The notes: a model not told the origin generated them from the sequence alone. Positions 31,530-40,508 are shown, counted from the stretch's first letter. The stretch is DNA of 64,000 nucleotides from Actinoplanes missouriensis 431 (GCF_000284295.1 NC_017093.1:6386001-6450000); one strand, 5' to 3'. Made by a program: numbers and translations.

Positions 31530-33926
31530 TTAGCGGTACGGGGTGAGAACGGTCGCCAGATCGACCAGCACCCACGGCTCCTTGACCGCGAGCGGATCCA
31601 GCGCGATCGGGGCGCGGACGTGCAGCACCGCTGACTCGCCGGGCAGCAGCGTGACGAATCCCCGGTCCACGACCGCGTCGGGGTGGATCCGGTCGGGTTG
31701 CAGCAGCACGTCACGGGCGATCCCGGTGGCCTGCAGCCGCACGTCGAGACCGCCGGTCACCTGCTCCGCGGTGACGGTCAGCCCCGGGTCGCCGTACCCG
31801 CCGTCGGTGTCGAACCAGACCGCGCGCGCCTCGCCCAGGGTGGCCACCACGACGGCCGCGCCGGTCACCGTCACGGGGACGATGGACACCTGGCGGGCCG
31901 CTACCGCGATCTGATGAGAAACGGACTCCAGCACGGATCCGTCGGCGGCTCGGAACTCGATGCGCAGGTCGCCGCTCCACGTCGACGCCGCATCGTTGAG
32001 AACCGCCACGCCGCGCGGCTGAATGGTCAGCGTCCGGGGCGCGTACATCTCCCGCAGCGCGTGGTAGAGCGGTTTCAACCGGCCGGCGCCGTCGATGGCC
32101 GCCCACGAGGTGACCGGCCACAGATCGTTGAGCTGCCACACGATCGTGCCGGCCGTGTGCGGCCAGTGCGCGAGCCAGTGCTCGATTCCGGTGCGCACCG
32201 CGCGCACCTGGTTCAGCTGGGTCAGATAGTGCCAGGCCTCGATCCCGAGCTCACCGGAAACGGCTTCCGGGAAATGCGCGGCGAGACCGCGGGCGAGTTT
32301 GCCGTTGCCGTCCTCGGCTTTCTGATGGTGCAGGACGCCCGGCGAGTCCGGCAGCATCGGCTCGTCGGAGACGGCGTCGCGCAGTGTCCGCCAGGCCGGT
32401 GGCGCCTGCCATCCGAATTCGGCGACGAATCGCGGCGCCGAGTCCAGATAGCGCGTGTAGTCCTGCCGGTTCCACACCTCCCAGGAGTGGAAGGTCTGGT
32501 GATCGGGATCGTTCGGCTCGTGCTCCCACGACCCGGACCAGGGACTTCCCGCCTGGTAGGGCCGGGACGGGTCCAATTCGGCGAGAATGGCCGGCAGCAC
32601 GTCGAGGTAATAGCCGTCGCCCCAGCTCAAATCCCCGCCGGGCTGATCGGTCCAGCCGGAGGCCCCGCGCAGCCACAGATTCTCGTTGTTGCCGTTCCAG
32701 GTGATCAGGCTCGGATGCGGAGACAACCGGGTGACGTTCTCCCGTGCCTCGGCGATCACTTCGGAGCGGATCGGCTCCTCTTCGGGATAGCAGGCGCAGG
32801 CGAACGGGAAGTCCTGCCAGACCATCAACCCGAGTTCGTCGCAGACCTCGTAGAAAGCGCGGTCCTCGTAGATGCCGCCGCCCCAGACCCGGATCAGATT
32901 GACGCCGGCGTCGGCGGCCTGCCGCAGCCGCAGCGCATAGCGTTCCGGGGTCATCCGGGACGGGAAGATGTCGTCCGGGATCCAGTTGACGCCTTTCGCG
33001 AGGACCGGTTCGCCGTTGATGTGGATGACGAATCGGGTGCCTGCCGCGTCCGGTGACCGGTCAATCTGCACGGTGCGGAATCCGGTGCGCCGGTGCCACC
33101 GATCAATCTCGGTCTCGCCGTCGAGCAGCACCACCGTCAGATCGTGCCGTGCGGCCTCGCCGTGACCCCGCGGGTTCCACGGCGTCACGCCCGGCACGTC
33201 GATCTCGGCGCGGACCCGCGTCGTGCCCGCCGGGAGATCCAGCACGGTCAGCTCGCGGCCGTCGATCAGGACCCGCGCGCGGAGCGGGCGATCCCGGGTG
33301 CGCTCGACCTCGGCGGTCAGGTCCAGCTTCCCCCGGCCATCGGCGTACGTGCAGAGTGGACGCACCGTGGCGATCCGGGCGACACTCCAGCCCTCCAGCC
33401 GCACCGGCCGCCAGATACCCGCGGTGACGAGTGTCGGTCCCCAGTCCCAGCCGAAGCTGGACGCCATCTTCCGGACGAACGGAAAGGGCTCGGGATAGGC
33501 GTTGGGCCGCGGACCGACGATGCCGCGCACCCGCTCCGCCTCGGTGTAGGCGGACGTCAGCCGTACCCGCAAGGGGGTTGTGGTCGTGAATCTGCCTGTC
33601 ACGTCGAAGCGGTAGGCGCGGTGCATGTTGCGCGTCTCGCCGATGACTTCGTCGCCTGTCTCGATGCGGGCGACCGTGTCGAGACCCTCGAAGACCAGGT
33701 CGACGCGGTCGTGCTCGGGACCGGTCCACGCGATGTCACGTTCGTAGGTCCAGTCGGCGCGGCCGACCCAGGCCACCGCGTTCTCGTTGTCGTCGAGAAA
33801 GGGATCCGGGATGCGGCCGGCGGCGAGCAGATCGGTGTGCACACAACCCGGGACGATCGCCGGAATCACGTCGCCGCCGGCGTCGCGCAGACGCCATTCG
33901 CCGGACAGGTCGGACTGAGAGATCAC
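31530..33926 (-). CDS. Beta-mannosidase, GH2
   Basis: Releases mannose from the non-reducing ends of imported mannooligosaccharides; cytoplasmic (no signal peptide), 798 residues. The jelly-roll domain begins LSGEWRLRDAGGDVIPAIVPGCVHTDLL, the beta-mannosidase landmark, shown here as VPGCVHTDLL. Acid/base Glu in WNGNNENLW and nucleophile Glu in FVAEFGWQAPP; WGGGIYEDRAFYEVCDELG precedes. GTG start at 33926 overlaps the permease stop (GTGA). A longer upstream frame is antisense noise. Confidence 0.92.
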   Translation of the reverse strand: MISQSDLSGEWRLRDAGGDVIPAIVPGCVHTDLLAAGRIPDPFLDDNENAVAWVGRADWTYERDIAWTGPEHDRVDLVFEGLDTVARIETGDEVIGETRNMHRAYRFDVTGRFTTTTPLRVRLTSAYTEAERVRGIVGPRPNAYPEPFPFVRKMASSFGWDWGPTLVTAGIWRPVRLEGWSVARIATVRPLCTYADGRGKLDLTAEVERTRDRPLRARVLIDGRELTVLDLPAGTTRVRAEIDVPGVTPWNPRGHGEAARHDLTVVLLDGETEIDRWHRRTGFRTVQIDRSPDAAGTRFVIHINGEPVLAKGVNWIPDDIFPSRMTPERYALRLRQAADAGVNLIRVWGGGIYEDRAFYEVCDELGLMVWQDFPFACACYPEEEPIRSEVIAEARENVTRLSPHPSLITWNGNNENLWLRGASGWTDQPGGDLSWGDGYYLDVLPAILAELDPSRPYQAGSPWSGSWEHEPNDPDHQTFHSWEVWNRQDYTRYLDSAPRFVAEFGWQAPPAWRTLRDAVSDEPMLPDSPGVLHHQKAEDGNGKLARGLAAHFPEAVSGELGIEAWHYLTQLNQVRAVRTGIEHWLAHWPHTAGTIVWQLNDLWPVTSWAAIDGAGRLKPLYHALREMYAPRTLTIQPRGVAVLNDAASTWSGDLRIEFRAADGSVLESVSHQIAVAARQVSIVPVTVTGAAVVVATLGEARAVWFDTDGGYGDPGLTVTAEQVTGGLDVRLQATGIARDVLLQPDRIHPDAVVDRGFVTLLPGESAVLHVRAPIALDPLAVKEPWVLVDLATVLTPYR

Positions 33927-34750
33927 TTGGTCGCTCCCGCGGTGATGCCGTTGTAGATGAAGCGCTGCAGCAGCAGGAAGAACACGATCGTGGGCAAGAT
34001 GACGATCATGGTGCAGGCAGCGATGGTCTCCCACTGCGCTCCGTAGGGCCCCTTGAATCGGAACAGCGCCGTGGAGATGACGCTCAGGTCGGGCGAACGC
34101 AGATAGAGGAAGGGGATGTAGAACTCGTTGTAGATGGCGATTCCCTTGATGATCGCGACGGTGGCGATCGCCGGTTTCATCAGCGGCAGGATGATCCGCC
34201 GATAAACGGTGAACCGGGTAGCGCCGTCGATCATCGCGGCCTGGTCGAGGCTCGGCGGAATCGACTGCATGAACTGGATGAAGATGTAGATGGAGATGAT
34301 GTCGGTGCCGAGGAACAGCACGATCGCCGAGCCCGGCGTGTTGACCAGGCCCATCGACTTGACGATCTGATACGTCGCGACCTGGGTGGTGACGCCGGGG
34401 ACCAGCGCGGCGACCAGGAAGAGGCCGAGCACGAGCCGTTTCAGGGGAAATTCGAAACGGCTCACCGCGTACGCGGCGAGGGTCCCCACCAGAATCGTGC
34501 CGGTCAGCGAGATCGCCAGGATGACAGTGGTGTTCCAGAAACCGAGGAGCATCCGCCCCTCGGTCCACGCCGTCGCGAAGTTGTCCGCGTTGAACCAGTT
34601 CCGCGGCGGGGTCAGCGGTCCGGTCGAGTTGTACTCGGCGTGCGTCTTGAAAGCGGCGAAGAGGACGACCGTCAGCGGGAGCAGGACGACGATCGAGGCG
34701 AGGATCAGCGACGCGTACTTGATCGGGTTCTTCATGACAGAGCTCTTCAT
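33923..34750 (-). CDS. Carbohydrate ABC transporter permease, MalG family (mannan operon)
   Basis: 275 residues, six TM helices, EAA-type loop DQAAMIDGATRFTVYRRIILP at about 180-200, C-terminus NGITAGATK. ATG 34750 is preceded by GGAGG and overlaps the upstream permease stop (ATGA); the in-frame ATG 15 bp later (34735) is a less likely start. Coupled to the beta-mannosidase by GTGA. Confidence 0.9.
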   Translation of the reverse strand: MKSSVMKNPIKYASLILASIVVLLPLTVVLFAAFKTHAEYNSTGPLTPPRNWFNADNFATAWTEGRMLLGFWNTTVILAISLTGTILVGTLAAYAVSRFEFPLKRLVLGLFLVAALVPGVTTQVATYQIVKSMGLVNTPGSAIVLFLGTDIISIYIFIQFMQSIPPSLDQAAMIDGATRFTVYRRIILPLMKPAIATVAIIKGIAIYNEFYIPFLYLRSPDLSVISTALFRFKGPYGAQWETIAACTMIVILPTIVFFLLLQRFIYNGITAGATK

Positions 34751-35667
34751 GACAGGGTGACCTCCTCGTCCGGGACGATCCGGCGCTGGATCCAGGTGAC
34801 GAACAGGACGACGAGCAGCAGCACCACTGCCATCGCCGACGCCAGCCCGATCTGGCGGAACTGGAACGCGGTCTCGTAGGCCTGCACCACGAACGTGCGG
34901 GTGCCGTTCGCGCCGCCGGTCATGATGAACGGGATGTCGAAGACCGACAGGCTGCCGGAGATCGCCAGGATGAAGGAGAGGCTGATGATCCGTCGGATGC
35001 CGGGCACGATGATGTGCCGGAACTTGTGCCAGTCGCCGGCGCCGTCGATCTCCGCTGCTTCGTAGATCTCGCTCGGGATCGACTGGATCGCCCCGAGGAA
35101 CAACACGAAGCTCAGCCCGGTGAACCGCCACACCGACGTGCCCGCCAGGGAGATGTTCGCGATGTCCGGGTCGCCCAGCCAGTACCTCGTGTGCTCGCCG
35201 AGCCCGGCCCAGCCCAGCACCGTGTCCAGGGTGCCGCCCGGCTGGAACAGGTAGAGGAAGACGAAGCCGACGGCCACCCCGTTCAGCAGGTACGGGAAGA
35301 ACAGGATGCCCTTGAACAGGTTCCGGAACCGGGTGTGGAACGACAGGATCACCGCGAAGTACAGCGCGATGGCGATCTGGGCGAACGACGCCACGAAGTA
35401 GTACCCGCTGACCAGGAAGACCCGCCAGTACCGCTCGTCGGTGAAGACCCGCACGTAGTTGTCCAGGCCGACCGGGTCCATCGTGGCGTCCAGGCCGTCC
35501 CACGAGGTGAAGCTGTAATACACCATGTTGCCGACCGGCACGTAGGTGAAGGTGATCAGCAGGCCGAGCGCCGGGGCGAGATAGAGCCAGGGCATCCACC
35601 GCTTGCGTCGCTTCGGCGGAGCCGGCGGCTTCCGGAGAGCCGCCGGCCGCTGCATCGTCGTGGTCAC
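34747..35667 (-). CDS. Carbohydrate ABC transporter permease, MalF family (mannan operon)
   Basis: 306 residues. Basic N-terminal tail (PAPPKRRKRW), six TM helices, EAA loop EIYEAAEIDGAGDWHKFRHI, family landmark SVFDIPFIMTGG. GTG 35667 overlaps the receptor stop (GTGA). Forms the import channel for mannooligosaccharides together with the MalG-type subunit. Confidence 0.9.
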   Translation of the reverse strand: MTTTMQRPAALRKPPAPPKRRKRWMPWLYLAPALGLLITFTYVPVGNMVYYSFTSWDGLDATMDPVGLDNYVRVFTDERYWRVFLVSGYYFVASFAQIAIALYFAVILSFHTRFRNLFKGILFFPYLLNGVAVGFVFLYLFQPGGTLDTVLGWAGLGEHTRYWLGDPDIANISLAGTSVWRFTGLSFVLFLGAIQSIPSEIYEAAEIDGAGDWHKFRHIIVPGIRRIISLSFILAISGSLSVFDIPFIMTGGANGTRTFVVQAYETAFQFRQIGLASAMAVVLLLVVLFVTWIQRRIVPDEEVTLS

Positions 35668-36971
35668 TTCATGACCTGGGACTGGGCCTCGCCCCACCGC
35701 TTGTTCAGCTCGGCGAAGTACGACTCCTTGTCGCCCTTGGCCGCGCCGCGGGCGATGTCGATCAGCTTCTGGCGGTAGATGTTGCCGGCGAGGTCGATCT
35801 CGGAGACCTTGATGATCTCGTCCTCCTTGCCGGTGTTCGCCACGGCGGCCGGCAGCTCCATCAGCTCGACGCCGGTGTTCTGGAAGTCCTTGAGCACGGC
35901 CGGCAGCTCCTGGCCGATCGGCGTCGGGATGGCCTGCTGGTCGGCGGCGAACCCGGACTCGCCCACGAACCACTCCAGCCACGCCTTAGCGGTCGCCTTG
36001 TTCTCGCTGGTCTTGCTGACCGCGCCCTTGTAGTCACCCTCGATCCGGGCGTGGAACGTGCCGGCCGTCTGGTACGGGAACGGCCAGAACACGATGTCGT
36101 CGGGGTTCGCGCCGGCGGCCTTCGCGGCGTCCTTCATCTGCGGCACCGCCCAGGAGCCGAGCAGCATGCTCGCGACCTTGCCGGTGCCGATCATCGGCTT
36201 GCTCCCCTCCCAGTTGGTGGTGAGCGGGTCCGGCTCGCTGAGCTTGTTCCGCACGATGTCGAAGAGCAGCCCGTCGGTGATGTGCTGGATCTTGCCGGGC
36301 TGCCACGGGCTGGGGTCGGCCGGGAACGTCTCGTTCGCGGCCGGGTCGCCGAGGATCGCCCGCTGACTGTTGAAGAAGCTCAGCGGCCAGCCGTCCTTGT
36401 AGTTGGTGTAGAACGGGATCGCACCGGTCTTGGCCTTGATCGCGGTCAGCCCGGCGAGGAACTCCTCGGGCGTCTTCGGCGGCGCGGTGATCCCGGCCTG
36501 CTGCCAGACCCGCTTGTTGACCACGAAACCGTTCGCGACGCCGCCCAGCGAGAGGCCGTAGACCTGGCCGCCGAACGCCTTCTCGTCGGCGAACCGGTAC
36601 TTCGCCTTCAGCTCGTCGAGCGATCCGAGCGGCTCGAAGAACTGCCCGAGCTGGTCGACCTTGACGGTGTTCGGGATGAGCAGCACGTCGCCGTACTCGC
36701 CGGAGCTGAGCTGGGTGGTGACGTCGCCCTCGTAGTTCGTCACCGGCTCGAAGGTGACGGTGGTGCCGGGGTACTTCTGCTGGAACTTCTCGGCGTACGC
36801 CGGAAGGGCGGTGGTCGCCAGGTCGGTGCGGTTGGTCAGCACCGTGATCGCGCCGGTGATCTCGCCGGAGAAGTCGGCCGGCTCCTCCTCGCTCGCGCCG
36901 CCGGTGCACCCGGTGGCCAGGGCCAGCACGGCGGCCGCGCCGATCCCGAGGAAGGTCCTTCTATCCGCCAT
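35664..36971 (-). CDS. Sugar ABC transporter substrate-binding lipoprotein (mannan operon)
   Basis: 435-residue receptor. Signal peptide with lipobox ALATGC (Cys22), followed by an acidic linker (SEEEPADFSGE) and the family 1 fold (ITGAITVLTNRTDLATTALP). Presumed mannooligosaccharide or mannobiose receptor, from the GH26 and GH2 genes in the same operon. First gene of the import/hydrolysis operon; a 167-bp gap separates it from the sensor gene upstream, containing an AT-rich palindrome. Confidence 0.88.
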   Translation of the reverse strand: MADRRTFLGIGAAAVLALATGCTGGASEEEPADFSGEITGAITVLTNRTDLATTALPAYAEKFQQKYPGTTVTFEPVTNYEGDVTTQLSSGEYGDVLLIPNTVKVDQLGQFFEPLGSLDELKAKYRFADEKAFGGQVYGLSLGGVANGFVVNKRVWQQAGITAPPKTPEEFLAGLTAIKAKTGAIPFYTNYKDGWPLSFFNSQRAILGDPAANETFPADPSPWQPGKIQHITDGLLFDIVRNKLSEPDPLTTNWEGSKPMIGTGKVASMLLGSWAVPQMKDAAKAAGANPDDIVFWPFPYQTAGTFHARIEGDYKGAVSKTSENKATAKAWLEWFVGESGFAADQQAIPTPIGQELPAVLKDFQNTGVELMELPAAVANTGKEDEIIKVSEIDLAGNIYRQKLIDIARGAAKGDKESYFAELNKRWGEAQSQVMK

Positions 36972-37079
36972 GTCGCTCGTCCGTCCGCTCAGTCATTCGT
37001 GAAGGGATCTATCCGAGCGGATGCGATGACCGCCCGATGAGGGCACAGCATGGTCGGGTCGCGGCGATGTCGTCAAGGT

Positions 37080-37094
37080 TAAATTAATAATTTA
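37080..37094. promoter_or_regulatory. AT-rich palindrome upstream of the mannan operon
   Basis: TAAATTA-A-TAATTTA, 7-bp perfect arms, the most AT-rich spot in the region. On the minus strand a TTGACG (37076-37071) and CATGCT (37052-37047) with an 18-nt spacer could be the promoter, placing the palindrome immediately upstream of the -35. Confidence 0.5.
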
Positions 37095-37138
37095 TGTAGT
37101 CTGAGGATGCGGGTCGGCCGGGTACGGACCATCGAGGA

Positions 37139-37975
37139 TCAGTCGAGGGGGTGGGTGCTGTCCCGAACCACCATGTGCGCCGGCGGGGCCTGGTAGACCG
37201 TGGCCGGCTCCCCCGCCATGGCCGCCAGCATCGCCCGGCCGGCCAGCTCGCCGATCCGCTCCACGTCGTGGCTCATCGCCGACAGCGCCGGCACGGCCAG
37301 CTGGCACTGCGCCGAGTCGTCCCACGCCACCACCGAGAGGTCGGCCGGCACCGTCCGGTCCCGTTCGGCCGCGGCGGCCAGTCCGCCGAGCGCCATCACG
37401 TCGTTGTCGAAGACGATCGCCGTGGGGCCCTGCCTCAACAGCTCGGCCGTCGCCGCGCGCCCGCCCTCGAACGAGTAGTCGCCCTCGGCCACCAGCAGCG
37501 TCAGCCCGCGGGCGTCGGCCTCCGCCGCCAGCCCGCGCTGCCGCAGCTGCGTGTGCGCGAACTGCGGCGGACCCGTCACGTGCCCGATCACCCGGTGACC
37601 GATGCCGGCCAGGTAGCCAACCGCCTCGGCGGCGAACCCGGCGTCGTCGGTCCAGACCGTCGGCAGGCCCTGCGCCGTCGATGGATCCCCGATCACCACG
37701 GCCGGCAGCCCGAGACCGGTCACCAGCGGCACCCGGTCGTCGGCCATGGCGAGATCGACCAGGATCACGCCATCCACCCGGCGCTGCTCCGCCCACCGCT
37801 CGTAGGTGGCGTTCTCCGCGTCCCGGTCGGTAACGACCTGGACCAGCACCGACACGGCTGCCGGGGTGAGCACGCGCTCCACGCCTTCGAGGAACTCGTG
37901 ATAGTACGGCTCCTCGCCGAGCACCTGCGCGGCCCGCGCCAGCACCAGCCCGACCCGCCGCGGCGCCTGTGTCAC
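37139..37975 (-). CDS. LacI-type sugar-sensor domain protein without an HTH
   Basis: 278 residues that align end to end with the ligand domain of LacI/GalR regulators: RRVGLVLARAAQVLGEEPYYHEFLEGVE, seen as VGLVLARAAQ and YYHEFLEGVE, then RRVDGVILVDLA, GHRVIGHVTGP, TAIVFDNDVMALG and LSVVAWDDSAQ. The N-terminal DNA-binding domain and hinge are absent. GTG 37975 has GGGAGGAG eight bases upstream and is a convincing start; upstream DNA is a 21-bp repeat array instead of an HTH. It may be a decayed regulator, a co-sensor, or a partner of the divergent ROK protein. Confidence 0.75.
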   Translation of the reverse strand: MTQAPRRVGLVLARAAQVLGEEPYYHEFLEGVERVLTPAAVSVLVQVVTDRDAENATYERWAEQRRVDGVILVDLAMADDRVPLVTGLGLPAVVIGDPSTAQGLPTVWTDDAGFAAEAVGYLAGIGHRVIGHVTGPPQFAHTQLRQRGLAAEADARGLTLLVAEGDYSFEGGRAATAELLRQGPTAIVFDNDVMALGGLAAAAERDRTVPADLSVVAWDDSAQCQLAVPALSAMSHDVERIGELAGRAMLAAMAGEPATVYQAPPAHMVVRDSTHPLD

Positions 37976-37998
37976 GGGCTCCTCCCGGGCTCCCCCGC

Positions 37999-38061
37999 GT
38001 CCCTTCGGGTCTCCGCCGCGTCCCTTCGGGTTTCCCACGCTTCCCTTCGGGTTTCCCACGC
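37999..38061. repeat. 21-bp tandem repeat, three copies
   Basis: Units 37999-38019, 38020-38040 and 38041-38061; consensus begins GTCCCTTCGGGTTTCCC. Lies between the LacI-type gene start and the divergent ROK gene. On the minus strand it reads VGNPKG-like peptides in frame with the LacI gene. Confidence 0.88.
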
Positions 38062-38114
38062 GGTCCTCCAGGTAGGGTGTCGCTGTCCGTTCGAGACCCG
38101 GAGACACTACCGCG

Positions 38115-39260
38115 ATGGCACGTCGTGAAGCGCCCGCAGCGGGCCCCGGCAGCCGGGCACTCGTCGTCGACGTCATCCGCTCCGCGGCGGCGATCTCCCG
38201 CGTCGAACTCGCCGACCTGACCGGGCTCACCCAGCCCTCGATCTCCAACATCGTCCGCGAGCTGATCACCGACGGCATCATCCACGAGATCGGCTCCGCC
38301 GACTCGGTGCGCGGCAAACCCCGCAAGCTCATCGCGATCAAGCCGGCGAACCGGTTCGGCATCGGATTCCACCTCGGCCCGGACACGCTGACCTGCGTCG
38401 CCGTGGACCTGACCGGCGGCGTGGTGGGGCGCGAGGTGGTGCCCCGGCCCTCGGCCTCCCGGCTGGCCGGGCAGTTCGAGGACTTCACGGCGGGGCTGGA
38501 CCTGCCGCGTGGCCGCATCGAGGGGCTCGCGATCGTGACGCCCACGCCGTACCCGGGAAGCTCCTCGACCACCCACGAGCCGGCGGCGACGCGCGCGGAT
38601 CTCGCGGACCGGATCGGCCTGCCGGTGATGGTGGAGAACGACGCGGCTGCCGCCGCTCTCGGCGAGTTCTGGAGCCGCCGGGTCTCCCGCGAGCAGGCGT
38701 TCGGGTGCATCTATCTGGGTACGGGGATCGGCGCCGGCTTCGTCTTCGGCGGCGCTCTGTTCCGCGGGGCCAGCTTCGACGCCGGCGAACTCGGCCACAT
38801 GTCGATCGACTACGACGGCCGGCCCTGCCCGTGCGGCAACCGAGGCTGCGTGGAACGCTACGCGTCGATGGCCGCCGTGGTAGCCGACTCCGGCCTGTCC
38901 TTCGACGGCGCGGCCACGGTGTCGAGCGCCTATGACGCGATCGCCCGGGCCGCCGTCAACGGTGACGCCGACGCGTTCGCGCTGCTCGACCGGGCGGCCG
39001 GCCACCTCGCGGTCGCCGCCACGTCCATGGTCAACCTGCTCGACCTCGGCCGCGTCGTCCTCACCGGACCCGGCGCCGCCCTGGCCGGCTCGATCTACGC
39101 CCGCCGGCTGCGCACCCACCTGGAACGCACCGCCCACTCCCGCCAGCGCCACCCGGTCCTCGTCGAACTCTCCGCACAGCCCCGCGACGCCGCCAGCATC
39201 GGCGCGGCCGCCCTGGTCGTCCAGGCCGCCGTGGCACCCGGGCACACCCCGGGCGCCTGA
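38115..39260 (+). CDS. ROK-family transcriptional regulator (NagC/XylR type)
   Basis: 381 residues. N-terminal winged helix at about 18-65 (ALVVDVIRSAAAISRVELADLTGLTQPSISNIVRELI, recognition helix TQPSISNIV), then a sugar-kinase-like ROK domain: DLTGG, LGTGIGAGFV, the zinc motif GRPCPCGNRGCVE, and DAGELGHMS. Lacking a clear catalytic-kinase context, it should be a repressor responding to a sugar or sugar phosphate. Divergent from the LacI-type sensor; the probable regulator of the mannan operon. Confidence 0.87.
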   Translation: MARREAPAAGPGSRALVVDVIRSAAAISRVELADLTGLTQPSISNIVRELITDGIIHEIGSADSVRGKPRKLIAIKPANRFGIGFHLGPDTLTCVAVDLTGGVVGREVVPRPSASRLAGQFEDFTAGLDLPRGRIEGLAIVTPTPYPGSSSTTHEPAATRADLADRIGLPVMVENDAAAAALGEFWSRRVSREQAFGCIYLGTGIGAGFVFGGALFRGASFDAGELGHMSIDYDGRPCPCGNRGCVERYASMAAVVADSGLSFDGAATVSSAYDAIARAAVNGDADAFALLDRAAGHLAVAATSMVNLLDLGRVVLTGPGAALAGSIYARRLRTHLERTAHSRQRHPVLVELSAQPRDAASIGAAALVVQAAVAPGHTPGA

Positions 39261-39273
39261 GCCGCGGGCCGCG

Positions 39274-39304
39274 TTGACCTTCGCCCCGGGTGAAGGTCGA
39301 GACT
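39274..39304 (+). promoter_or_regulatory. MerR-type promoter with 19-bp spacer
   Basis: TTGACC (39274-39279) and GAGACT (39299-39304) flank exactly 19 bp; perfect arms GACCTTC (39276-39282) and GAAGGTC (39292-39298) form the dyad inside the spacer. This is the classic MerR-activated architecture. Transcription would start at or near the GTG at 39311, giving a leaderless mRNA. Confidence 0.7.
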
Positions 39305-39310
39305 GGGGGC

Positions 39311-40096
39311 GTGAACGGTCTTCTGCCGATCAGCGCGTTCTCCCGCGCGTCGCTGATCTCGGCCAACACGCTGCGGGCCTATCACGAGTCGGGGCTGCTG
39401 GAACCTGCTTCGGTGGACCCGCGGACCGGGTATCGCGGGTACCGTGCCGCCCAGCTCGCGGACGCCGCGGTGATCCGGCAGCTGCGGGAGCTGGACGTGC
39501 CGCTCGCGCGGATCCGGGAGATGCTCGCCGCCCGGGATCCGGGGGTGACCCGGCGGGTGCTGGCCGAGCACCGGGAACGGATGCTGGCGGAGCAGGCGCG
39601 CCTCGACCGGATTTTGCTCGCCACCGACGACCTGCTCGCCGAGCCGGCCCCGGTCACCCCGCCGCCGGTGACCGAGCGGACGTTCCCGCCGGTGCGGGTG
39701 TTCAGCGTGACCGCGGCGGTGCGTGAGGACCAGTTCGCCGGGTTCCTGGACGAGGCGTTCGCCCAGCTCGGCCGAGGGGCGTCCGGGGAGGCCACCGGGC
39801 CGCCGGGCGCGCTCTATCCGGCCGAGTACCACGACGAGGCCGTGCCGGTCACCGCTTATCTGCCCGCCGCGGGTGGGGACGACGAGCTGCCCGGTGGGCG
39901 GTTCGCGGTCGCCGAGTTCGTGGGGCCTTATCACGACATGTCGGCCGGGTACCGGGCGCTCGGCACCTGGCTCGCCGGCAGCGGGCTCACCATCGGCGGT
40001 CCCGTGCGGGAGAACTACCTGGCCGGGCCGGGCGAGGTTCCCGAGGACCGCTATCGCACCGAGATCTGCTGGCCTGTTCAACTTCTGGAGGACTGA
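39311..40096 (+). CDS. MerR-family regulator with GyrI-like effector domain
   Basis: 261 residues. MerR HTH 1-75 (ISAFSRASLISANTLRAYHESGLL, with RAYHESGLLEPA and TGYRGYRAAQ), a dimerisation coiled coil (about 80-115), then a GyrI/AraC-effector-binding-like domain that in BmrR and relatives binds lipophilic cations. Start GTG 39311 is fixed by the promoter that ends seven bases upstream; the GTG at 39290 would lie inside the operator. ATGA overlap with the VOC gene. Confidence 0.85.
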   Translation: MNGLLPISAFSRASLISANTLRAYHESGLLEPASVDPRTGYRGYRAAQLADAAVIRQLRELDVPLARIREMLAARDPGVTRRVLAEHRERMLAEQARLDRILLATDDLLAEPAPVTPPPVTERTFPPVRVFSVTAAVREDQFAGFLDEAFAQLGRGASGEATGPPGALYPAEYHDEAVPVTAYLPAAGGDDELPGGRFAVAEFVGPYHDMSAGYRALGTWLAGSGLTIGGPVRENYLAGPGEVPEDRYRTEICWPVQLLED

Positions 40097-40446
40097 TGCT
40101 CGACCTCGCCCACATCACGTTCGACTGCTCGGACGCCGCCGAGCTGGCCGGTTTCTGGGCGGAGGCGCTCGGCCGGCCGGTCGACGACGGCGCCGGTGTG
40201 CACGTCGCCACCATCGGCGCCGCGCAGGCCGGCCCGACGTTCATGTTCCTGCGGGTCGACGAGCCGAAGACGGCCAAGAACCGCTGTCATCTCGACCTGA
40301 ACACCGACGACCGGGACGCCGAGGTGGAGCGCCTGGTCCGGCTCGGCGCCACCTACCGCTCCACCCACGACGAGTGGGGGCACAGCTGGGTGGTGCTGCA
40401 CGACCCGGCCGGCAACGAGTTCTGCGTGGCCCAGCGCACGCCCTGA
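40096..40446 (+). CDS. VOC-superfamily (glyoxalase-like) protein
   Basis: 116 residues, two beta-alpha-beta-beta-beta modules: ITFDCSDAAELAGFWAEALG (seen as FDCSDAAELAGFW) and CHLDLNTDDRDAEVERLVRLGA, ending DPAGNEFCVA. The arrangement fits Glyoxalase_6-type proteins, many of which bind or modify small antibiotics or are uncharacterised. It overlaps the MerR regulator gene by ATGA, suggesting a small inducible detoxification or binding module. Confidence 0.83.
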   Translation: MLDLAHITFDCSDAAELAGFWAEALGRPVDDGAGVHVATIGAAQAGPTFMFLRVDEPKTAKNRCHLDLNTDDRDAEVERLVRLGATYRSTHDEWGHSWVVLHDPAGNEFCVAQRTP

Positions 40447-40464
40447 CCGCCCGAACCCCGGCCG

Positions 40465-40507
40465 CGCGTGGAGTTCGGGTGCGGAGCGCGCCCCAACTTC
40501 CCACGCG
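40465..40507. terminator. Imperfect hairpin between convergent genes
   Basis: CGCGTGG (40465-40471) pairs with CCACGCG (40501-40507); after a 2-nt bulge AGTT (40472-40475) pairs with AACT (40495-40498). Lies exactly between the stops of the VOC gene and the STAS gene. Confidence 0.55.
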
Positions 40508-40508
40508 G

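Noticed and set aside
33927..34568. N-terminal extension of the beta-mannosidase upstream of GTG 33926
   Set aside because: Lies wholly inside the MalG-type permease gene in another frame; the GTGA overlap and family N-terminus fix the start at 33926.
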